Source: Verrucomicrobiota bacterium (GTDB lineage: Bacteria > Verrucomicrobiota > Verrucomicrobiia > Limisphaerales > J093). From it: DNA of 64,000 nt. The translations under genes and the position numbers were made by a program. Positions within the stretch are counted from its first letter, which is position 1. Each line of letters starts with the position of its first letter. Positions 8,453-17,947 of the stretch are shown one piece after another. Where the stretch lies: contig JAKLFY010000018.1 of the NCBI GenBank assembly GCA_022710935.1, positions 31,551 to 95,550 on the forward strand, given 5' to 3'. The notes beneath the pieces are model-generated. The model saw nothing but the letters and a program-made list of their open reading frames with translations, was not told the origin of the DNA and searched no databases.

Positions 8453-11400
8453 ATGAAGACTCAGTGGTTGTTCAAGGTTGCCGGTGGGGGGGGCTGCCTC
8501 GCCTGGCTGATGATGTTGGCGTTGGCACAGACGGCGCTTAGCCTGCACGGAGCGGATGGCGAAGAACCGCTGGTCCTCCGGGGCTACCGGGGCGGGGACA
8601 TCAACGCTCTGCCGGGACGGGTGATCACCATCACGGACTGCGTGCTGGACAGGTTGCCGGTCATCATCTGCGACAGCCTGACCATCACCGACTCGATCCT
8701 GCGGGGTCCGGTGACGATCTGGGAGGCGAAGTCCCTCTCGATTCGCAACTGCGAGTTCCACCACTCCTTCAGCGCCAATCTGACGGGCGGGGGGAGCGGA
8801 GCGATCATGGACAGCGTGTTCACGGTCCCCCTCGAGGTGAACTTCGACCCGGGTGCCCCGCCCACCATCCGCGGAAACAGCTTCATCGGCCCCTTCCAGG
8901 CGGTCCAGAGCCCCCGGGTCCTGCCCCTGCCCGGGAACTACTGGGGATCCAGTTCCGGCCCGAAATACCCGAACAAACCCTACCGCGGCTGGCTGCAGGT
9001 GGAAGGGGCGCACTGCGACTTCTTGGATCCCAAGGAAACGTTCCTTCTCTCCGGCATCACGCGCGCTGCGACGCACATCCCCGATTCGTTCCGGCCCCAT
9101 CCGTGGGTCTGGGTCAAGGAGGCCCGGGTCGGGCAGAACGTGTTGCGCCCCGGTCCCTACCAGGGAGGCGGACTCCTGGCCCGGCAAGGCCGCGACCTTT
9201 TGGTGTGCCTCGACTTGAAGACCTCGGTGGCGGAGTACGCCGCCGAGTTCACACTCACCTGCAATGGAACCCAGGTCGGAAGCTCCCAACCCTTCTCGGT
9301 CCGCCGGGTTTACCCGATCATCCAGGAAGGAAGCGATAATCAAAACCGCACGCTCAATTTCGTTGTCCCGGCAGCCCTGACCGAGGCGACGAACCTGGCG
9401 CTCGAGTTGAAGATGACGGCGCTGAACGTCACGGCCTACGCCGGGCAACCCAAGGACGGCGTCGTCTGGCGGACGGAAGTGCAGCCCCAGTACCGCTTCG
9501 GGCGCCGGCTGCGGCTCGGCGTGATGCCGGTGAACCTCGAGGTTCCGTTCTGGATCACCGCGAAGGCCGATTCCAGCGCCACCCGGCAGCGGTTGGAGGG
9601 GGAACTCCCCGCGCTGTGGCCCCTGCTGCGGAGCGACTTGACGGTGGTCCAACTGCCGCCCCTGACCATCAGCCGCGGCTACCTCCGCGGCGCCGCCACC
9701 ACCCTCGCTGGCGGCAACCTGATGCCATTCATGATCGCGCGCTCCGCCTCGAGCTACCTCAATTCCTGGAACGCGTCCCGGCCGCCGGAACGCTGGCTCG
9801 ACGGCCTGGTCTGTGTCGTGCCCAATTCGGCGTTGAGCGGTTGGTGGGGGCTGTCCGACAACGCGGGCGCCGCCCTGGAAGTGTTTTCCTCCGTGGTGAT
9901 GGTCGAGGAGGACAACCCGGCGGCCGTGCTGCACGAACTGGGACACACCCTCGGTCTCTACCTCGGCACCGAACAATACGATTTCACGACGACCGATCAC
10001 CTGGGCAATCCGATTGCCCAAGTCCAATTCGGCAACTACCGCGAATGGAATGGAGCGATGGTCCAGAGCGCCGTCATCTTCAATGACCAGGGCTTCGGCG
10101 GTATCCCGAGGATCCTCCATGTCCCGCCGCGTCCGACGGTCAACTACTACGACTTCATGGGGGCTTCGACGCCTCAGTGGATCATCCCCACCTCCCTCGA
10201 CGCGGTGTACAAGGGTCTGCGGCCGCTGCTCGGATCACGACCGACGTCGGGTGCCCTGCTCGCCGGCGCCGGGGGCGAGATCCCCGGCTCGCGACAGGTG
10301 GCGCTGATGGGCCCCCCGCCCCCGGGGCATCGGCGCGTCCTGTTCACCGGCCTGCTGCGTCGTTACCAGGACCGCAACACGCTCGCCTACTACTACCGCA
10401 CCTACCCGGACACCGTGCGCATCCGCGACGTGAGCATCGAGAACTTCAACCTCACGGAAGGCAATCGGGGCACGTGGCAGTTCCTCGAGTGCCTGGACGC
10501 CGACGGACAGCCGGTGGCGCCGCGCATCCCGATTGTCACGAGCCTGCCCGATCCGGCGCAGTCGCCGGTGGATCCGGACTGGTTCCAGGTGGTGGACGTG
10601 CCGGTGGCCACCGCGCGGTTCGCCATTACCGACCAGGAATTCCAAGGGTTCGAGTTTCTGTCGGTCGCCGACGACGGGATCGCTTTCCAGCCGAGTTTGG
10701 CGGCCAATCCTGGCAGCGGGGCCCTGACCGGGCCGATCACGCTCGACCTCGGCCCCAACGTCGCCGGCAAGCCGCTGCCGGTCTTCAACCAGGTGTACTA
10801 CAGCGCGGACGGCCGCCAGACGTGGGTGCCCATCGGGGAGATGACCACCGACCAGATGGTGACGATCGAGGCCCGGGACCTGCCGGCTGCGGACGACCTC
10901 GCGTTCAAGGTCGTCGCGGCGGATGCGTTCCGGTCGGCGCAGGCCCAACTCACCGGCTTCCGCGTGGGGAACCGCGCTCCCGTCGTGCGGATTCTCAGTC
11001 CCAAGCCCGGGGATGCCGCCGAAGCCGGCCAGGCGTGGTTCCTCTCGGCCGAGGCCTTCGACCTCGAAGACGGCCTGCTCGCGGAGGGCACATGGCATTC
11101 CTCGCGGGACGGCCTGCTGGGCACGAACGCGGTCCTCTCATCGGTCCGCTTGAGCGCTGGCGCACACACGCTGCAATTCGCGGCCACGGATGCAGCAGGA
11201 GTGGCGGGTTCAGCCTCTGTCCAGGTCTCGAGCGGCCCGGTGGCGGCGACGGACCTGGCTCTGGGTGAGGATTCCCTGCATATCCGCCCGGCGGGCAGCG
11301 ATCCGCTCGAGCCCACGCCCAACCGCCTGCAAACCGACCGGCTCAACCTGATCCGGGTCACCATACGCAACGGCGGCCTGACCAACGAAGCCCGGCTATC

Positions 11401-12598
11401 GCTCTACCTGACCATCGAGAACGCGCCGGAGGTGCTCCTGGCCTCCACCGCCGTGACCAACTGGGCGCCGTTCATGCCCGGTTCACTCGAAGTGCCCTAC
11501 GTCTTCCCCGGCGCGGACCGCTACTCACTCCGCGCGGTGATCAGCGACCCGCTCGTGCCTGATCCTGACCCAGCCGACAACAGCCGCTCCTGGAGCTTCA
11601 CGAACCAGCCGCCGGTCGCCGCGCCCGCCCGCTTCGATCTGACCCCCCAGTATCCGCTGGACTTCCGCCTGTCCGGGACGGATCCGGATGGCGATCCCCT
11701 GGAATACCGACTGGTGACCGGCCCGTCGCAGGGCGTGCTCGAACGCCGGGGCGACGTGTGGCGCTATCGTCCGCTCAACGCCGGGCAGGACAGCCTCACC
11801 TTCACCGTCAACGATGGCCGGTTCGAGTCGGCGCCCGCCACCGTGACCTTCTTCACGAGCACCACCGCCGCGCCCGTGCCGGTCCCGCCCAGCATCGTGA
11901 GTGCGGATCGCGTGCTGGGAACCGTGGGCGAAGACTTCTCCCATGCGGTTGTCGTCGCCGCGCCGCCCGCGACCTTCGCCGCGTACGGCCTGCCCGACGG
12001 GCTGAACATCCACCCCACGACCGGCGTGATCTCGGGCCAGCCGACGCAGCCCGGCGAATTCGTGGTGTTCGTGGAAGTCGTCAAGAATGGCGCCGCCTCG
12101 ACCCAGGAACTCCGGCTCCGGGTGCAGGACACGTACGCACGATGGATCGCGTCGTTCGGGTTGACCGGCGCGGACGCGGCGCCCGAGAGCAATCCGGACG
12201 GCGACGGCTACGACAACCTCGCCGAGTACGCGCATCAGTTGAACCCCAAAGTGAAGGATTTCGAGGGCGGGCCGGCAGCATCGAGAAAGGCCGAGTCCGG
12301 CCCGGAATGGCTGCGGGAGGTCCAGTACCTCGTGGTCACATACCGTCAACGCAAAGGCGGTGTAAGCAACCCCGCCCTGGATTACCGCGTGGACGGCGTT
12401 CGTTATTGTCTCGAGTACAACGACAGCCTCGACGACTCGATCGCCTGGGCCGGTGGCGACCGCGTGTTCGAAGTTCTTGAAAGCTGGCGGGTCGACAACG
12501 GCGACGGCTCCGAATGGATCAGCGTCCGGTGCCGAATCCCGATCACCGACAATCCGGGCGGGCAAGGGTATGTCCGGCTCAGGTTGATGTTGCCGTGA
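8453..12598 (+). CDS. Large exported multidomain protein with zincin-like HELGH motif
   Basis: A 1381-residue exported protein; the ATG at 8453 (MKTQWLFKVAG) gives a signal peptide (CLAWLMMLALAQTALSLHG), so an in-frame upstream ATG was rejected. About residues 30-170 look like a short right-handed beta-helix, ending in GNYWGSSSGPKYPNKPY. A metzincin-like site VLHELGHTLGLYLG sits near residue 495. Beta-sandwich segments follow: a PKD/HYR-like unit (NRAPVVRILSPKPGDAAEAG), a CARDB-like domain (LNLIRVTIRNGGLTNEARLS), a cadherin-like unit (DPDGDPLEYRLVTGP) and a putative Ig domain (GLPDGLNIHPTTGVISGQP). The tail NPDGDGYDNLAEYAHQLNP is a calcium-loop type common in Verrucomicrobiota. The third metzincin His is not obvious, so protease activity is a hypothesis. 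Confidence 0.75.
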   Translation: MKTQWLFKVAGGGGCLAWLMMLALAQTALSLHGADGEEPLVLRGYRGGDINALPGRVITITDCVLDRLPVIICDSLTITDSILRGPVTIWEAKSLSIRNCEFHHSFSANLTGGGSGAIMDSVFTVPLEVNFDPGAPPTIRGNSFIGPFQAVQSPRVLPLPGNYWGSSSGPKYPNKPYRGWLQVEGAHCDFLDPKETFLLSGITRAATHIPDSFRPHPWVWVKEARVGQNVLRPGPYQGGGLLARQGRDLLVCLDLKTSVAEYAAEFTLTCNGTQVGSSQPFSVRRVYPIIQEGSDNQNRTLNFVVPAALTEATNLALELKMTALNVTAYAGQPKDGVVWRTEVQPQYRFGRRLRLGVMPVNLEVPFWITAKADSSATRQRLEGELPALWPLLRSDLTVVQLPPLTISRGYLRGAATTLAGGNLMPFMIARSASSYLNSWNASRPPERWLDGLVCVVPNSALSGWWGLSDNAGAALEVFSSVVMVEEDNPAAVLHELGHTLGLYLGTEQYDFTTTDHLGNPIAQVQFGNYREWNGAMVQSAVIFNDQGFGGIPRILHVPPRPTVNYYDFMGASTPQWIIPTSLDAVYKGLRPLLGSRPTSGALLAGAGGEIPGSRQVALMGPPPPGHRRVLFTGLLRRYQDRNTLAYYYRTYPDTVRIRDVSIENFNLTEGNRGTWQFLECLDADGQPVAPRIPIVTSLPDPAQSPVDPDWFQVVDVPVATARFAITDQEFQGFEFLSVADDGIAFQPSLAANPGSGALTGPITLDLGPNVAGKPLPVFNQVYYSADGRQTWVPIGEMTTDQMVTIEARDLPAADDLAFKVVAADAFRSAQAQLTGFRVGNRAPVVRILSPKPGDAAEAGQAWFLSAEAFDLEDGLLAEGTWHSSRDGLLGTNAVLSSVRLSAGAHTLQFAATDAAGVAGSASVQVSSGPVAATDLALGEDSLHIRPAGSDPLEPTPNRLQTDRLNLIRVTIRNGGLTNEARLSLYLTIENAPEVLLASTAVTNWAPFMPGSLEVPYVFPGADRYSLRAVISDPLVPDPDPADNSRSWSFTNQPPVAAPARFDLTPQYPLDFRLSGTDPDGDPLEYRLVTGPSQGVLERRGDVWRYRPLNAGQDSLTFTVNDGRFESAPATVTFFTSTTAAPVPVPPSIVSADRVLGTVGEDFSHAVVVAAPPATFAAYGLPDGLNIHPTTGVISGQPTQPGEFVVFVEVVKNGAASTQELRLRVQDTYARWIASFGLTGADAAPESNPDGDGYDNLAEYAHQLNPKVKDFEGGPAASRKAESGPEWLREVQYLVVTYRQRKGGVSNPALDYRVDGVRYCLEYNDSLDDSIAWAGGDRVFEVLESWRVDNGDGSEWISVRCRIPITDNPGGQGYVRLRLMLP

Positions 12599-12649
12599 TC
12601 GCAAGATCGCGGCACGGGTGCGGCACGCGCGCAGAGAGGAAATCAGACC

Positions 12650-13135
12650 ATGAAGAATCCCTATTCGACAGAGACCGGTTGTTGTTCCCGGTTCAATCCC
12701 GAGCCGTGGGACGGGAAGGAGTTCCGCTGGCAGGACAAGCTCTTCATCAAGGACCGCGTTCGATGCCTGTTCTACATGCCGATCGGCTTTGGGAATGTGA
12801 TGACCCGCATCATGGAGAGGATCAGCACGGCCGATGCGTTCACGCCCGAACCCCCCATCGCCCTCTCAGACCACACCTCGAAGTGGAACATGGACCTTTA
12901 CGTCGAGGTCGCCAGGGAAGTGCCTGGCGCCGAGAACGTGCGACTCAGCGGGACTTTCCTGACCAAGGTCTTTGAAGGGCCGTTCAAGGAGACCGGACGA
13001 TGGTGCGCCCAGATGAGCGAGTGGGTTCAGGCGCAGGGGAAACAGGTCAAGCGCCAGTTGATGTACTACACCACGTGCCCGAAGTGCGCCAAACACTACG
13101 GCAAGAACTACGTGGTGATCCTGGCCGAGGTCTGA
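12650..13135 (+). CDS. Conserved protein of unknown function with CPKC motif
   Basis: A 161-residue, probably cytoplasmic protein. The highly patterned start (NPYSTETGCCSRFNPEPWDG) and the C-terminal TTCPKCAKHYGKNYVV look like a widespread small family known only by conserved sequence. The CC pair near the N-terminus and the CxxC near the C-terminus could bind metal. There is no signal peptide or membrane span. It follows the large exported protein by 51 bp on the same strand, but the products have nothing visible in common. Confidence 0.7.
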   Translation: MKNPYSTETGCCSRFNPEPWDGKEFRWQDKLFIKDRVRCLFYMPIGFGNVMTRIMERISTADAFTPEPPIALSDHTSKWNMDLYVEVAREVPGAENVRLSGTFLTKVFEGPFKETGRWCAQMSEWVQAQGKQVKRQLMYYTTCPKCAKHYGKNYVVILAEV

Positions 13136-13196
13136 CGCGCCTTGGCTCGCATCTGTCTAGGCTGTTCCGGTCGAGATGGAGTTGGTAGCCTCGTCG

Positions 13197-13301
13197 GCAG
13201 AATCTGTGGGCCAGAATGGTCAGGATTCAAACGCAACATATTCACCAGGAGCATCTTGCCACACAGAACGCGGCAGAGTGAGTTTGTACCCACAGATTCT
13301 G
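13197..13301. repeat. 14-bp perfect inverted repeat (105-bp element) upstream of the TA pair
   Basis: GCAGAATCTGTGGG at 13197-13210 is exactly complementary to 13288-13301, separated by 77 bp. It lies in the 236-bp gap before the DUF433/PIN-like gene pair. It could be an autoregulatory operator, a long hairpin, or a tiny non-autonomous element. No other copy was seen in the window. Confidence 0.55.
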
Positions 13302-13371
13302 CTACAGACCCGAGTCGGCGTTCACCAAGACTGGCAGTGCAAAAGCGGATTGGACGATGTAGAATACTCGT

Positions 13372-13587
13372 ATGAATCGAATTACGATTGATCCGGAGCA
13401 GTGTGGCGGCCGCCCCTGCATCAGGGGCATGCGCATCCGCGTCATTGACGTTCTGGACCTGTTGGGAAACGGTTTGACCCCCGAACAGGTTTTGGAGGAG
13501 TTGCCAGACCTCGAAGCCGACGACATTAACGCCTGCCTGCAATACGCCAGCCGCAAGCTGAACCATCCCCTTCTGGTGACTGCATGA
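13372..13587 (+). CDS. DUF433 family antitoxin
   Basis: A 71-residue protein with the DUF433 (VapB45-like) pattern: RITIDPEQCGGRPCIRGMRI, then IDVLDLLGNGLTPEQVLEE and a C-terminal helix DLEADDINACLQYASR. DUF433 proteins are winged-helix antitoxins that bind their own promoter and a PIN-like toxin. The stop codon overlaps the next ATG (ATGA), giving coupled antitoxin-toxin translation. The inverted repeat upstream could be the operator. Confidence 0.85.
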   Translation: MNRITIDPEQCGGRPCIRGMRIRVIDVLDLLGNGLTPEQVLEELPDLEADDINACLQYASRKLNHPLLVTA

Positions 13588-13955
13588 TTTGGATTGACGT
13601 CCATCTTTCGCCCGCCCTAGCGAAATGGACTGCGGAGGAGTTTGGCGAAGCCGCCCAGTCCATGCGCGACGTTGGGTTTCTCGAAGCGAAAGACAAGGAC
13701 ATCTTCGCTGCGGCCCGTCAGACGAATGCCATTGTAATGACCAAGGACGCGGATTTTGCAGAGATGGTGGACAGGCTCGGCCCGCCCCCGCATGTGATCT
13801 GGCTGACCTGCGGGAACACGAGCAATGCCGCGTTGCGCCTCCTTCTCAAGAATACACTGCCCAAAGCGCTTCAACTTATCAGGCAGGGGAACACTTTGGT
13901 TGAGATTTCCGGCTCGTTATATCCACCCCGGTGTCGGCATCATTATCTACCATGA
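13584..13955 (+). CDS. DUF5615 PIN-like toxin
   Basis: A 123-residue partner of DUF433. It begins with the family's MIWIDVHLSPALAKW (an acidic residue in the first strand) and carries AKDKDIFAAARQTNAIVMTK with DADFAEMV, the acidic PIN-like metal site. The usual C-terminal part is present (LTCGNTSNAALRLLL). Expected to be a ribonuclease toxin held in check by the adjacent antitoxin. The last ~12 residues (SLYPPRCRHHYLP) look like read-through beyond the normal family end. Confidence 0.85.
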   Translation: MIWIDVHLSPALAKWTAEEFGEAAQSMRDVGFLEAKDKDIFAAARQTNAIVMTKDADFAEMVDRLGPPPHVIWLTCGNTSNAALRLLLKNTLPKALQLIRQGNTLVEISGSLYPPRCRHHYLP

Positions 13956-14450
13956 GCACGCGATACCCGCTCTCTATCGATGAAGAACAGGCGCTTCGTG
14001 ATTTGGGCGGTTTTGAGCACTGTCGGACTATCGCCGATGCGATCCTGCGAAGCCGACCCTTCGCTGAAGATCAAGTTGACCCCTACCACGGTCCCCGAAT
14101 AGCGCGCTCTGCTGTTGCCCTTGCTGCTTCGGGCGTGTCCCGACCGCCGTGGGGTGGCGTCCTTTGGCGAGCGGAATCGAGGATGTCCGACGTTCCTGGC
14201 CAAAATTGAGTCGCCGCCGCGGTGAGGTTTCCGCTTCCTGCTGCGCCCGGTCCGACTTTGGAGCCGATCCTGCCATCCTCAAAACTGCCTAATAAGGTAT
14301 TGACATCTACGCGTCTGGATCTAGCTTTCAGGGCAGTGATTTGATTCGGGTGGCGGTACGTTTCTTCAGCGGGGTTCCCCACCCCCACCTCCTTGGCGTC
14401 TGCTACCCGAATCTTGCTTCTTCTGCGTATCCCATTGGCGGTTGATGGAC
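13956..14450. other. Intergenic region with an imperfect hairpin; no supported gene
   Basis: A short open frame from 13952 (STRYPLSIDEEQALRD) has no recognisable relative. A near-palindrome, GATTCGGGTGGC at 14342 against GCTACCCGAATC at 14402 (11 of 12 pairs), brackets a C-rich stretch. It lies downstream of both the toxin gene and the convergent DUF6807 gene, so it may serve as a terminator. Nothing else was recognised. Confidence 0.4.
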
Positions 14451-16340
14451 CTACTGCGACCCAGTCCAGGCCCGGTAAAACGCGGCGATTTCGTCCGAAG
14501 AAGGCGCGTCGGAATGGACCAGCACACGGTAGCGGAGACGAACGGTTTCGTCGGGTTCGAGTTCGAACGAACCGTCTGCGGGCCAATACATTGGCGTGGG
14601 GGAGAAGAAACCGTAATCGCGCGTGAACCAGGGGGGCCGCGACCACCGATTGGCGGGATGGGCCAGGATCGTCACGCCCTCGGTCGCTCCACCCCATTGA
14701 CCGCGGTAATCCGCCCAAAGGGCAGGCTTGCCAAATGTCCCCTTCTCGCCTTGATCGCCGGCGTCGTTCATCAGGGTCCCGCCGCCGGTCACGGCGAGCT
14801 CGGGCGCCATTCGAGCCGAGAAAAGCGAGTGGTTGGTTTTTTCGATTCGGACCTTGCCGCGCGCGCGCAGGGTGATGTCGAAGTCAATGATGCGCCGGTC
14901 CGGCGTGGGAGCGGTGATGACGATGCGGCGCCGGTCGGTGAACGGCGACTCGGCGTCGGGGCGTTGCCAGGCGCATTCCTGTTCGAACTCGACGGCGTCG
15001 CCGGCGGCTTTGATGAGCCGCACGGACTGGGAAGCGATGCGTCCGCGTTCGAGGCCCTCCTGCCAGTAGTTGCCGCCATTCACACGATCGCATCCGAAGA
15101 AGATCGAGCTGTGGTGCGGGTAGGGATCTGAGCCGCATGTGGTCACGCTTCGTCCGGTGCGCGGCCCCATAACAGGATAGAAGAAGGGATACTTGCCGTC
15201 GGGGGTCAACAGGTACTCCGTGAACAAGCGGTCGCCGGCGTACACTCGCACACGGTCCTCGAGGGCCTCGGCGCGCAGGCCCGGTGCAGCCGAAGAGACC
15301 GGTGCAGGCGACGGGGTCGCGCCGGGCTGCGGTCGGGAGCCCTTCTTGATAGCGGACTCATAGGATGCGTAGGCCTGTGCGAGAACCGCGGGTTCGAGAC
15401 TGCCGCGATGAACCAAGACCCGGTAGCCGCAGCGGATGGGCTTGTCCGGCGGGAACGTCTGCCTTTCCACGCCCGGCCAACCCAGGCAGAGAACCCCGTA
15501 GTGCCGGGTCAGCCACATCGGCGGGTAATCCGGGTGATCGGGCGCGACGAGGATCGCCGCGCCGCTCGATGCGGACTGCCCGGCGAAGCGCGCGCTCAGA
15601 TCGGCCCAGGCGAGCCGGGTCATGTAGAGATCGTCCTTGCTGGTGCCGAGCGAGGTTGTGATCACCGTGTTGGTCCGGGGCGCAAACCGGAGAGTGAGGC
15701 CGCCGTAGCTCTTGCCTTCCGCACCGGCGAGGCTGATCGGCTTGCCGATCGGCTGCCAGGTGAACTCGAAGTCGATTGCGCGCTGCGTGTCGGTGGCGCG
15801 GTGGACGGTCATCCAGACGCGCTCCTGCATGACCTTCGAGGCGCCGATGTACCAACCATTCTCGATGCCGAGCAGCGCGGCGTCGGCGCGCGTCTCCCGG
15901 GTCAGCCATCGCACGAACCGCTGCTCGATGCCCTTGAGCATCCAGAGATCGGTCTCCTGGCCGCCCACGCCCACATGCGGCCAGGCCCAGAAAAGACCGC
16001 GATGGTGGTAATGGTCCTTCGGAAAATCGTCAGTCAGCACTTCGCCATCCAAACCATAGAGCGGGTGAATGTACGTGCTCCGAAAGCGGTCGGCGGGGAC
16101 GCCCTCCGGCTTGACCAGGTCGTGGCGATACACGAGGACGGGTCGGTCGTTCTCCCACAGCCCAAGCGAGCCTGCATCCACATCGGCAAAACGAAAGCCG
16201 GATTCGGCCAAGGCGGGAAGGGCGGCGCCGAGGACTACGATCGCGCCGATCAGGAAAGACAGTGTGTCCGTCCGCAGGACATGGTCTTGACGACCGAGTC
16301 GAGATGGGGAGGCCGGGGTGAGCGCTGGAGGTGTTTGCAT
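14451..16340 (-). CDS. Exported protein with two DUF6807 (PmoA-like) domains
   Basis: A 629-residue protein with an N-terminal hydrophobic export segment (SFLIGAIVVLGAALPALA). Two copies of the DUF6807 fold lie in tandem. Copy 1 (about 50-345) has YRHDLVKPEGVPADRF, HPLYGLDGEVLTDDFPKDHY, HHRGLFWAW and PIRCGYRVLVHRG. Copy 2 (about 385-625) has PFFYPVMGPRTGRSVTT, HHSSIFFGCDRVNGGNYW and VRLRYRVLVHSD. A Pro/Ala linker joins them. DUF6807 ('methane oxygenase PmoA' in Pfam, a misleading name) is of unknown biochemical role and usually sits near sugar-degradation genes. Members usually have one domain, so this is a duplication-fusion. Confidence 0.8.
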   Translation of the reverse strand: MQTPPALTPASPSRLGRQDHVLRTDTLSFLIGAIVVLGAALPALAESGFRFADVDAGSLGLWENDRPVLVYRHDLVKPEGVPADRFRSTYIHPLYGLDGEVLTDDFPKDHYHHRGLFWAWPHVGVGGQETDLWMLKGIEQRFVRWLTRETRADAALLGIENGWYIGASKVMQERVWMTVHRATDTQRAIDFEFTWQPIGKPISLAGAEGKSYGGLTLRFAPRTNTVITTSLGTSKDDLYMTRLAWADLSARFAGQSASSGAAILVAPDHPDYPPMWLTRHYGVLCLGWPGVERQTFPPDKPIRCGYRVLVHRGSLEPAVLAQAYASYESAIKKGSRPQPGATPSPAPVSSAAPGLRAEALEDRVRVYAGDRLFTEYLLTPDGKYPFFYPVMGPRTGRSVTTCGSDPYPHHSSIFFGCDRVNGGNYWQEGLERGRIASQSVRLIKAAGDAVEFEQECAWQRPDAESPFTDRRRIVITAPTPDRRIIDFDITLRARGKVRIEKTNHSLFSARMAPELAVTGGGTLMNDAGDQGEKGTFGKPALWADYRGQWGGATEGVTILAHPANRWSRPPWFTRDYGFFSPTPMYWPADGSFELEPDETVRLRYRVLVHSDAPSSDEIAAFYRAWTGSQ

Positions 16341-16405
16341 AGGCGTGGCGTGAGGGGGACGGGGCGTTGACGGGTGCAGAATACAAATCGCGGACGCCGC
16401 TCACG

Positions 16406-17881
16406 TCATTTTGGCCGATGAGATCCTCGCCCCCCCTGTTTCCTCTTGGGGGCGACCGTCTTGGGGCGGGACCGCGGGATGAGCACGATCGGGCATCCCT
16501 CGTAGCCGAACGCGCGGCGCAGTTGATCGGCCAGGTACTTCTCGTAGACGGGGGTGGAGAGCTCGGCGCGATTGACAAACAGGAGGAATGTGGGTGGGGC
16601 CTGCTTGACCTGGGTTGCGTAGTAGAACTTCATTCGCGCCCCGGCGGCGCTGACCGGTTGGCGGCGCTCGATGGCGTCGCGAAGCGTGCGATTCAGGATG
16701 GCCGTGGGGATCCGCTGCTGCATTTGCGAGGCGACGAAGCGGACAGCCTCGAGCAGGCGGTCCAGGTGGAATCCCGACTGCGCGGAGGTGAAGATGACCG
16801 GCGCATAGTCGAGGAAAAAGAGCTTCTCCTGCACCCATTGACCGAACTGAGCCAGCGTGCTCCGCGGACGCTCCCCGCGCCTGCCCCTGGCCCCGCCGGG
16901 CGTCCGCGCCCGCTGCTGCGCGCTTTGGACCGCCGCCTCGAACAAGTCCCATTTGTTGACCACCACGAGACAGCCCTTGCGGGCCTCGACAATGCGGTCG
17001 GCGATCTTCTTGTCCTGTTCGAGGATCCCGGCCTCGGCGTCGAGGACGAAGATGACCAGATCGCATCGCTCGATCGACTGCTCGGCGCGCTTGACGCTGA
17101 AGAACTCGATCGAGTCAGCCACGCTGCGTGTCTTGCGAATGCCCGCCGTGTCCACCAGCACGTAGCGCTCGCGCCGCCCGTCGGTCTCGACCTCGAAGGG
17201 CACGTCGATCGCGTCCCGTGTCGTCCCGGGGATCGGGCTGACGATCACCCGCTCGGATCGGGTCAGGGCGTTAACGAGCGAGGACTTGCCCACATTCGGA
17301 CGCCCGACAACGGCCAGCTTGAGCGGTGCCGACTCGGCCTCATCGCCCGTTCCGAGGGCGGCGGCCGGGTCGGTGTCGGGAAGAAGGCCCGCGGCCGCTT
17401 CGATCAACGACTCGATCCCGCGGCCGTGAATGGCCGAGATCGGGAAGATCCGCTCGAATCCGAGCGCGCTGAACTCGGGGAGCCCCGCCTCCGCACGCGG
17501 TTCGTCGACCTTGTTGACGGCGACCAGGACGGGTTTGCCGGCGCGTCGGAGGTGTTGGGCCACCTCCTGGTCGAGCGGGGCCACCCCTTCCTGGACATTC
17601 GTCACCAGGATGATGCCGTGGGCCGCATCCAGGGCAAGATCCACCTGCTCGGTCGTCGCCCGGACCACGACGTCGTCGGCCTTCTCCCCGCGCATCAGGC
17701 CAAGTCCGCCGGTGTCGATCAGCGTGAACGAACGCCCGCGCCACTCGGCCTCGGCCGTGATCCGGTCGCGGGTCACGCCGGGCTGATCGTGGACGATCGC
17801 GATGCGGCGTCCGACGATGCGATTGAACAGAGCGGACTTGCCGACATTGGGACGTCCGACTATGGCGATCAGACCAGGCAC
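16406..17881 (-). CDS. der: Ribosome-biogenesis GTPase Der (EngA)
   Basis: A 491-residue double-GTPase needed for 50S subunit maturation. G domain 1 starts at once with GLIAIVGRPNVGKSALFNRI, DQPGVTRDRI, DTGGLGLM and NKVDEP. G domain 2 has LAVVGRPNVGKSSLVNAL, PIPGTTRDAIDVPF, DTAGIRKT and VVNKWDLFE. The KH-like C-terminal domain ends with a basic tail (KTVAPKRKQGGRG). The start is GTG at 17881, which puts the first P-loop at the usual distance. An insertion rich in Arg/Gly (ARTPGGARGRRGERPRS) lies within domain 2 after the NKWD motif. Confidence 0.96.
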   Translation of the reverse strand: MPGLIAIVGRPNVGKSALFNRIVGRRIAIVHDQPGVTRDRITAEAEWRGRSFTLIDTGGLGLMRGEKADDVVVRATTEQVDLALDAAHGIILVTNVQEGVAPLDQEVAQHLRRAGKPVLVAVNKVDEPRAEAGLPEFSALGFERIFPISAIHGRGIESLIEAAAGLLPDTDPAAALGTGDEAESAPLKLAVVGRPNVGKSSLVNALTRSERVIVSPIPGTTRDAIDVPFEVETDGRRERYVLVDTAGIRKTRSVADSIEFFSVKRAEQSIERCDLVIFVLDAEAGILEQDKKIADRIVEARKGCLVVVNKWDLFEAAVQSAQQRARTPGGARGRRGERPRSTLAQFGQWVQEKLFFLDYAPVIFTSAQSGFHLDRLLEAVRFVASQMQQRIPTAILNRTLRDAIERRQPVSAAGARMKFYYATQVKQAPPTFLLFVNRAELSTPVYEKYLADQLRRAFGYEGCPIVLIPRSRPKTVAPKRKQGGRGSHRPK

Positions 17882-17947
17882 GCCCCGAGAATGACTTGGG
17901 GAGCGACCGTGCGAAAGTCAAAAGGTGGGCTGCCGAGCGCCCTCAGC

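Noticed and set aside
8354..12604. Long minus-strand frames opposite the large exported protein
   Set aside because: Plus strand carries signal peptide, HELGH and Ig motifs; the antisense frames carry none.
13931..14209. 92-codon plus frame after the toxin gene
   Set aside because: Only the first ~40 residues look protein-like and no ribosome-binding site or relative was recognised.
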